DNA from: Pedobacter sp. B4-66
GTDB lineage: Bacteria; Bacteroidota; Bacteroidia; Sphingobacteriales; Sphingobacteriaceae
Direction: 5' to 3'
NCBI RefSeq assembly: GCF_018492665.1
Contig: NZ_JAFVME010000019.1
Span: 1 to 34,818 of the forward strand
DNA: 34,818 nucleotides
In this document: positions 30,550 through 34,818 of the stretch, piece after piece
How positions within the stretch are numbered: the first letter of the stretch is position 1
Layout of the letters: the number at the start of each line of letters is the position of its first letter
Notes under the pieces: model-generated
The model's input: only the letters and a program-made list of their open reading frames with translations
Database searches by the model: none
What the model was told of the DNA's origin: nothing
Translations under genes and position numbers: made by a program

Positions 30550-31645
30550 GATTTACTGATCCGTTAATTACTTCAAATAATGTTACCGGCACATTAATCT
30601 TATTAAATAATGCCAAAACTCTCTCTCTTCCTGTATCTGTTATAAAAATCTGTCCAAAGTCCTGATGAGAAACCAACTCCATTAGTTTATGCATCCTCCT
30701 ATCGTCCAGTTTATCAAAAATATCATCCAACAACAACAAAGGCTTAAACCCTTTATGTTCCTGAAGATAAGCATATTGAGCCAACTTCAATGCAATTAAA
30801 AACGATTTCTGCTGTCCCTGAGAACCGAACTTCTTTAAAGGCATTCCTGTAATGGTAAATAACAGCTCATCCTTATGAATTCCAGTGGTAGTTCTTTCTA
30901 AAATCTTATCCTTTTCTATTGATTGCGCTAGTAATTGTTCAAAGGGGGTATCAATTAGCTGACTTTGGTATTGTAAACTTACCTGCTCATTATCCTCTGT
31001 TAAAAACTGATAATACTTATCAAACAGAGGAATAAAATCAAGCATAAACTGCTTTCTTTTGGCGAATATCTTCATACCCGACTGAACCAACTGCTCATTA
31101 TAAATCTCCAGCAAAGTTGGGTCATAGCTTCTGATTATTGCTATCTGCTTAAATAATGCATTCCGATTTAACAAATGGCGGTTATAAAGAATAAGCTCAT
31201 CCAAATAATGCGTATCTGTTTGAGAAATCACGTTATCCATAAAACGCCTACGCTCCTCACTCCCATCAGTAATGATATTCGTATCGTATGGAGAAATCAT
31301 TACCAAAGGGAACAACCCTATATGATCGGCAAGTTTATCGTACTCTTTTTTGTTCCTCTTAAACTGCTTTTTCTGATTTCTTTTTACCCCACAGGTAATT
31401 TTTTCGTTCTTTTCCTTACGATCAAAATCGCCTTGTATTAAAAATAAATCTTCAGCTGTTTTAATCTGCTGACTATCTATTGGATTAAAATAACCCTTGC
31501 AAAGGCACAAATAATGTATTGCATCCAGCAAATTAGTTTTACCGGCGCCATTATTTCCAACAAACGCATTTACTGTTTTCGAAAAACTAATACTCGCATC
31601 TGCGTAGTTCTTAAAATTGAGAAGTGTAATATTTTTTAACCACAT
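30542..31645 (-). CDS. recF: DNA replication and repair protein RecF
   Basis: A 367-residue SMC-like ATPase that helps load RecA at single-strand gaps. MWLKNITLLNFKNY is the typical opening; Walker A is VGNNGAGKTNLLDAI (Lys36), the signature is GSQGQQKSF, and Walker B is PLLLLDDIFDKLD. I chose ATG 31645; the frame extends to a TTG at 31660, but that lies in the promoter's -7 element. The downstream DUF721 gene overlaps by 8 bp. Confidence 0.95.
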   Translation of the reverse strand: MWLKNITLLNFKNYADASISFSKTVNAFVGNNGAGKTNLLDAIHYLCLCKGYFNPIDSQQIKTAEDLFLIQGDFDRKEKNEKITCGVKRNQKKQFKRNKKEYDKLADHIGLFPLVMISPYDTNIITDGSEERRRFMDNVISQTDTHYLDELILYNRHLLNRNALFKQIAIIRSYDPTLLEIYNEQLVQSGMKIFAKRKQFMLDFIPLFDKYYQFLTEDNEQVSLQYQSQLIDTPFEQLLAQSIEKDKILERTTTGIHKDELLFTITGMPLKKFGSQGQQKSFLIALKLAQYAYLQEHKGFKPLLLLDDIFDKLDDRRMHKLMELVSHQDFGQIFITDTGRERVLALFNKINVPVTLFEVINGSVNHA

Positions 31646-31655
31646 ATTATCAGTA

Positions 31656-31725
31656 GCCAAAGTTACCGTTTAGCTTTGTTAAATCAGGCTGGTATTGCCC
31701 TATTTATTTCCCCACAAACTTTGGC
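31656..31725. repeat. Widely spaced inverted repeat in the recF/TPR gap
   Basis: GCCAAAGTT (31656-31664) and AACTTTGGC (31717-31725) are perfect 9-bp inverted arms 52 bp apart. The first arm overlaps the recF -7 element; the second resembles a plus-strand -7 (AAACTTTG). The meaning is unclear. Confidence 0.35.
31658..31665 (-). promoter_or_regulatory. -7 element of recF
   Basis: TAACTTTG on the minus strand fully matches TAnnTTTG, with 12 nt to ATG 31645. Confidence 0.6.
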
Positions 31726-31829
31726 GTTTTTGATGGTCTGTTACTACGTTAGATTAACATATTAAACCATCGGTCGGTTCTAATTAACGCTCAGTTCATT
31801 AAAGTTTATTTAAATACTCAAAAAAGGGG

Positions 31830-31859
31830 TTGATACTTTAATGTAAAAATGTATTTTTG
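31830..31859 (+). promoter_or_regulatory. Promoter of the TPR membrane protein gene
   Basis: TTG (31830-31832) and TATTTTTG (31852-31859, full -7 match) are 19 bp apart. The element ends 24 nt before ATG 31884 and covers the alternative TTG at 31857. Confidence 0.6.
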
Positions 31860-31883
31860 CAGTCCTTAATTTTTTTAAATAAA

Positions 31884-32552
31884 ATGTCCACAACAGAAAA
31901 AGAAATAAATCAACCGGTAAGAAAGGGTTCTTTTTTACAAGAAAACTCGAAAAGCCTTTTGTTCATTGCAGGTGCTATCATTGTACTAATTGGAATTTAC
32001 ATCTGGTATCAGAGTGTTTATTTAAAAAACAGAGCGGAAGAAGCTTCAGCTAAAATGTATAAAGCAGAGCAATTCCTAGGAGTTGACTCATTAGCCAGCA
32101 AAGCTATAAACGGCGAAGGCGGTTACCCAGGATTTGAAAAAATTGCTGACGAGTATGCAAATACTAAATCTGCTAACCTAGCTAATCTTTATTTAGGTGG
32201 TATCTATTTACGTAAAGGTGAATACCAAAAAGCAATTGAGTCTTTAGGTAAATATTCTGAAACAGGAAGCCCTGTTGCAGATCCTTTAGCTTTAGGTTTA
32301 CTTGGTGATGCATATAGCGAGTTAAAAGATTACAAACAAGCAATCACTTACTATAAAAAAGCAGCTGACAAAGCGAGCAACAAATTTACTTCTCCATTGT
32401 TCCTTAAAAAACTTGGTTTAGTTTATGAAGTTCAAAAAGAATATAAAGATGCTGCGGAAGCGTATACTAAGATCAAAACTCAGTATCCTCAAAGTCAGGA
32501 AGCACAAATGATTGACGAATATATTGCCCGTGCAGAAGCACAAGTAAAATAA
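31884..32552 (+). CDS. Membrane-anchored tetratricopeptide repeat protein (YfgM-like)
   Basis: A 222-residue protein with a cytoplasmic start (MSTTEKEINQPVRKGS), one membrane segment at about 24-44 (LLFIAGAIIVLIGIYIWY), then TPR repeats: IADEYANTKSANLANLYLGGIYLRKGEYQKAIESLGKY (about 85-125), PLALGLLGDAYSELKDYKQAITYYKKA and FLKKLGLVYEVQKEYKDAAEAYTKI. It resembles the periplasmic chaperone partner YfgM, anchored by one helix. The ATG at 31884 is preferred over TTG 31857. A strong terminator follows. Confidence 0.85.
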   Translation: MSTTEKEINQPVRKGSFLQENSKSLLFIAGAIIVLIGIYIWYQSVYLKNRAEEASAKMYKAEQFLGVDSLASKAINGEGGYPGFEKIADEYANTKSANLANLYLGGIYLRKGEYQKAIESLGKYSETGSPVADPLALGLLGDAYSELKDYKQAITYYKKAADKASNKFTSPLFLKKLGLVYEVQKEYKDAAEAYTKIKTQYPQSQEAQMIDEYIARAEAQVK

Positions 32553-32572
32553 GTCATCACAACTTTTATACA

Positions 32573-32603
32573 AAAGGCCGGTACATTCTGTACTGGCTTT
32601 TTT
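32573..32603 (+). terminator. Intrinsic terminator after the TPR gene
   Basis: AAAGGCCGGTACA (32573-32585) pairs with TGTACTGGCTTTT (from 32589) with two G-U pairs and a 3-nt loop, then runs into TTTTTTCG. Confidence 0.85.
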
Positions 32604-32739
32604 CGTTTAATATCTTCCCGTTCTTCTGAATTCATTTCAGTATCTCACAACAGCTATTCAAAAAATAGGCTCAATCAAGAGAGATTCTGAAATAAATTGA
32701 GAATGACTGACAACTTACAATACTTTTATGATTTTTATA

Positions 32740-32747
32740 TAGATTTG
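32740..32747 (+). promoter_or_regulatory. -7 element of ribH, predicted leaderless
   Basis: TAGATTTG fully matches TAnnTTTG. Only CCGC (4 nt) separates it from ATG 32752, so the start site should fall on the start codon. No FMN riboswitch is seen upstream. Confidence 0.6.
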
Positions 32748-32751
32748 CCGC

Positions 32752-33243
32752 ATGGCAACACAATTAAAAAACCTGTCTGATTTTTCTCATACAACAGTAC
32801 CCAATGGAAGCGCTTATAAAATAGCGATAGCAGTAGCAGAATGGAACGCAGAGATTACCGGAAGCCTGTACAATGGCGCATTAGAAACGTTAGTTAAACA
32901 TGGCGTTTCTGAGGAGAATATCCTTTCAATTGCTGTACCCGGCAGTTTTGAATTAACATCCGCAGCTGATCTTCTTTTGCAAAAACACAAGGATCTTGAT
33001 GCGGTTATTTGCCTTGGCTGCGTAATTCAGGGAGACACTAAACACTTTGATTTTATTTGTGATGCAGTTGCAAATGGTATTACTCAGGTAAGTGTTAAAC
33101 ATAGCAAACCTGTCATTTTTGGTGTTTTAACAACCAACGATCAACAACAAGCGATAGACAGAGCAGGCGGTAAACACGGGAATAAAGGTGATGAAGCCGC
33201 TATTACCGCATTAAAAATGGCTGAGCTATCGGCTACAGTTTAA
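32752..33243 (+). CDS. ribH: 6,7-dimethyl-8-ribityllumazine synthase
   Basis: A 163-residue enzyme making the riboflavin precursor lumazine from the ribityl-aminouracil and dihydroxybutanone phosphate. Motifs are VAEWNAEIT (about 28-36), VPGSFELTSAADLL (about 62-75), CLGCVIQGDTKHFD with the catalytic histidine 98, and GVLTTNDQQQAIDRAGGKHGNKGDEAA. Length matches the family; it assembles into a 60-mer or decamer. It stands apart from other rib genes, as is usual in this phylum. Confidence 0.96.
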   Translation: MATQLKNLSDFSHTTVPNGSAYKIAIAVAEWNAEITGSLYNGALETLVKHGVSEENILSIAVPGSFELTSAADLLLQKHKDLDAVICLGCVIQGDTKHFDFICDAVANGITQVSVKHSKPVIFGVLTTNDQQQAIDRAGGKHGNKGDEAAITALKMAELSATV

Positions 33244-33309
33244 AATTACTTTGATACTTTCTTCAAAAGATGTAGATTAGAAGGATATATCAATTAAAGA
33301 TTCATACAG

Positions 33310-33429
33310 ATGAAGAAAGTAGCTATTTTATTACTCGGCGTATTTTTTGCCATATCTGTTTTAGAAGCATGTTCTAACAAGATTTGTCCTGCTTACAATT
33401 CGTATCCGGAAGGCAAAAGAAGAAGATGA
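33310..33429 (+). CDS. 39-residue small lipoprotein
   Basis: A short open reading frame. It encodes MKKVAILLLGVFFAISVLEAC, a complete lipoprotein signal with cysteine 21, followed by a short mature tail SNKICPAYNSYPEGKRRR. Similar tiny lipoproteins with a C-P-AY pattern occur in Bacteroidota. It precedes the YtxJ-like gene by 31 bp on the same strand, so they may be co-transcribed. No function is known. Confidence 0.65.
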   Translation: MKKVAILLLGVFFAISVLEACSNKICPAYNSYPEGKRRR

Positions 33430-33460
33430 GAACTAAGGCTAAACTTTAGAAAGATTATAG

Positions 33461-33793
33461 ATGCAGTGGAAAAACATTACTGATTTAACTCAAATCAGCG
33501 AAATACAACAAAAAGAGGGTTACAGTTTAATATTTAAACACAGCACCCGTTGTTCAGTTAGCTCAATGGCTAAAAGACGTTTTGAATTGGACTGGGAAGC
33601 AATACCGGCTGACACCTCCCTATATTTTTTAGATCTGATCAACTACAGAGATATTTCAGCACAAATAGCTGAGACCTTTCAGGTACATCATGAGTCACCT
33701 CAAATCTTATTGATTAAAAATGGTGATTGTATTTTAGATGCTTCTCATAGCGATATCTCTGCAGATGAAGTTGCAGAAGTGATAAAAGAATAA
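33461..33793 (+). CDS. ytxJ: YtxJ-like thioredoxin-fold protein (bacillithiol-type monothiol)
   Basis: A 110-residue cytoplasmic protein with a thioredoxin-like fold. The active region is IFKHSTRCSVSSMAKRRFE, with one cysteine at residue 31 and no CXXC, the pattern of the YtxJ family linked to bacillithiol redox. The conserved cis-proline segment is HHESPQILLIKNGD. It would reduce mixed disulfides between proteins and a low-molecular-weight thiol. Whether this organism makes bacillithiol cannot be told here, as no bshA, bshB or bshC is in the window. Confidence 0.85.
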   Translation: MQWKNITDLTQISEIQQKEGYSLIFKHSTRCSVSSMAKRRFELDWEAIPADTSLYFLDLINYRDISAQIAETFQVHHESPQILLIKNGDCILDASHSDISADEVAEVIKE

Positions 33794-33818
33794 CATTACA
33801 TCATTCAAACATTTCAGT

Positions 33819-33851
33819 TTTGCAACAATTCAAACCTATTGCTTAACTTTG
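33819..33851 (+). promoter_or_regulatory. lipA promoter, predicted leaderless
   Basis: TTTG (33819-33822) and TAACTTTG (33844-33851, full match) are 21 bp apart. Only CGCC separates the -7 element from ATG 33856. Confidence 0.65.
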
Positions 33852-33855
33852 CGCC

Positions 33856-34734
33856 ATGATCGCACTTCCGGTTGTTTCAGAAAACCCAGTACAACGTAAA
33901 CCAGATTGGCTTAGAGTAAAGCTTCCTGTAGGTAAAGAATATGCACAAGTTCGTAGCCTTGTAGACACACACAAGCTACATACCATCTGCGAAAGCGGTA
34001 ATTGCCCAAATATGGGTGAATGCTGGGGTGCAGGTACTGCCACCTTTATGATTCTTGGAAATATCTGTACTCGCTCCTGCTCATTTTGCGCTGTAGCAAC
34101 AGGCAGACCTTTAGCTGTTGATTTAGATGAGCCAAACCGTGTTGCCAATTCTGTTAAATTAATGCAGGTAAAACATTGTGTTATTACTTCTGTTGACAGA
34201 GATGATTTAAAAGACGGCGGTTCTATTATCTGGGCTGAAACATTACAAGCCATCAGAAGAGAAAGTCCTGAGACGACACTTGAAACACTGATTCCTGATT
34301 TCAGAGGCGTATGGGATAACTTATACCGCGTATTGGAAGAAAGACCTGAGGTTATGTCGCACAATGTAGAAACCGTTAGACGCTTAACCAAACAAGTGCG
34401 CATCCAGGCAAAATACGACAGAAGCTTAGAGTGCCTTAAACGTATCTCGGAATTTGGATTAAGAACTAAAACAGGTATTATGCTTGGCTTAGGCGAAACA
34501 GAGGATGATGTTTTAGAGGCTATGGATGACCTGGTAGCAAATGGGGTTCATATTTTAACACTTGGCCAATATTTGCAGCCGACACGCAACCATCACCCTG
34601 TGATAGACTGGATTCACCCTGATCAATTTGCCAAATACAAAGAAATAGGATTAGCTAAAGGTTTAAGGTATGTAGAGAGCGGCCCGTTGGTACGTTCATC
34701 TTATCATGCTGAAAAGCATTTGTTTGATTTTTAA
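33856..34734 (+). CDS. lipA: Lipoyl synthase (radical SAM)
   Basis: A 292-residue radical-SAM enzyme that inserts two sulfurs into protein-bound octanoyl groups. The auxiliary-cluster cysteines are C45, C50 and C56 in CESGNCPNMGEC; the radical-SAM cluster cysteines are C71, C75 and C78 in CTRSCSFC. Later motifs are TSVDRDDLKDGG, VMSHNVETV, TGIMLGLGETEDDV and the C-terminal GPLVRSSYHAEKH, which holds the conserved serine. Full length is present. It acts with an octanoyltransferase that is not in the window. Confidence 0.97.
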   Translation: MIALPVVSENPVQRKPDWLRVKLPVGKEYAQVRSLVDTHKLHTICESGNCPNMGECWGAGTATFMILGNICTRSCSFCAVATGRPLAVDLDEPNRVANSVKLMQVKHCVITSVDRDDLKDGGSIIWAETLQAIRRESPETTLETLIPDFRGVWDNLYRVLEERPEVMSHNVETVRRLTKQVRIQAKYDRSLECLKRISEFGLRTKTGIMLGLGETEDDVLEAMDDLVANGVHILTLGQYLQPTRNHHPVIDWIHPDQFAKYKEIGLAKGLRYVESGPLVRSSYHAEKHLFDF

Positions 34735-34818
34735 CTGCCGGTTAATAAAAAAACAAATACTCCTTTCATCTTGTTGTAGTTTCTGTATATTAGCAAACCC
34801 TTGGCAACTACAAAAAAA

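Noticed and set aside
31646..31660. Five-residue N-terminal extension of recF from TTG 31660
   Set aside because: The TTG is part of the -7 element at 31658-31665, and RecF normally begins at M-x-L-K-x-I. The same reasoning removed TTG extensions at 28594 (nrnA), 24561 (MBL/rhodanese) and 31857 (TPR gene).
32604..32739. FMN riboswitch before ribH
   Set aside because: No conserved multi-helix FMN element is visible and the promoter sits right at the start codon, leaving no leader.
33843..34403. 186-codon minus-strand frame opposite lipA
   Set aside because: lipA is unmistakable on the plus strand; the product is a low-complexity Ser/Thr-rich shadow.

Overview
The window looks like a chromosomal segment of an AT-rich Bacteroidota, most likely a Pedobacter-like member of the Sphingobacteriaceae. 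The reasons are a SusC/SusD pair, SusE-type lipoproteins, promoters with the phylum's -7 element (TAnnTTTG) instead of a -10 TATAAT, almost no Shine-Dalgarno sites, and housekeeping proteins of Bacteroidota type. I see no tRNA, rRNA, CRISPR array, prophage, transposase or IS end. The assignment rests on reading the proteins, not on a search.

Positions 1-12611 (all minus strand) are a maltodextrin/starch utilisation locus. In transcription order: a LacI-type regulator, a 546-bp control region, SusC, SusD, a small DUF5004-like lipoprotein, an unrecognised secreted protein, a SusE-like two-module glycan-binding lipoprotein, a secreted GH13 enzyme (SusA/neopullulanase-like), beta-phosphoglucomutase, and a GH65 maltose phosphorylase cut by the window start. 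Together they bind and import maltodextrin, hydrolyse it, split maltose with phosphate to glucose and beta-glucose-1-phosphate, and convert the latter to glucose-6-phosphate. The control region holds two overlapping GC-rich palindromes with the central CG of LacI-family operators, and a related pair of AAGTGT...ACACTT inverted repeats, one lying over the predicted susC start site.

Positions 12788-19577 hold a fatty acid desaturase; a divergent glpD / DeoR-type regulator pair with an array of TTTCG motifs just downstream of the glpD promoter; an orphan PhoU-like DUF47 protein; and a three-gene unit (membrane protein, small winged-helix regulator, CreD) in which a near-identical 26-bp operator-like element precedes both the first gene and creD.

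Positions 19640-34734 are mostly housekeeping: an M28 peptidase and polyprenyl diphosphate synthase; an alpha/beta hydrolase convergent with a metallo-beta-lactamase/double-rhodanese protein; asparaginase and TatD; two FKBP isomerases; an NrnA-type DHH phosphoesterase; Ndk; DUF721 and RecF; a membrane-anchored TPR protein; RibH; a YtxJ-type thioredoxin-like protein; and LipA. Two short lipoprotein-like genes (39 and 55 codons) sit among them. Clear -7 elements lie before many of these genes. In tatD, ribH and lipA the element ends only 3-4 nt before the ATG, which predicts leaderless or nearly leaderless mRNAs. The same elements show that several longer reading frames opening with TTG begin inside a promoter, so I moved those starts downstream.

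I did not find a wholly new defence or mobile system. The best leads are the composite susC control region, the duplicated operator around the winged-helix/CreD unit, the unrecognised secreted protein in the Sus operon, the glp operator array, and the leaderless promoter architecture.
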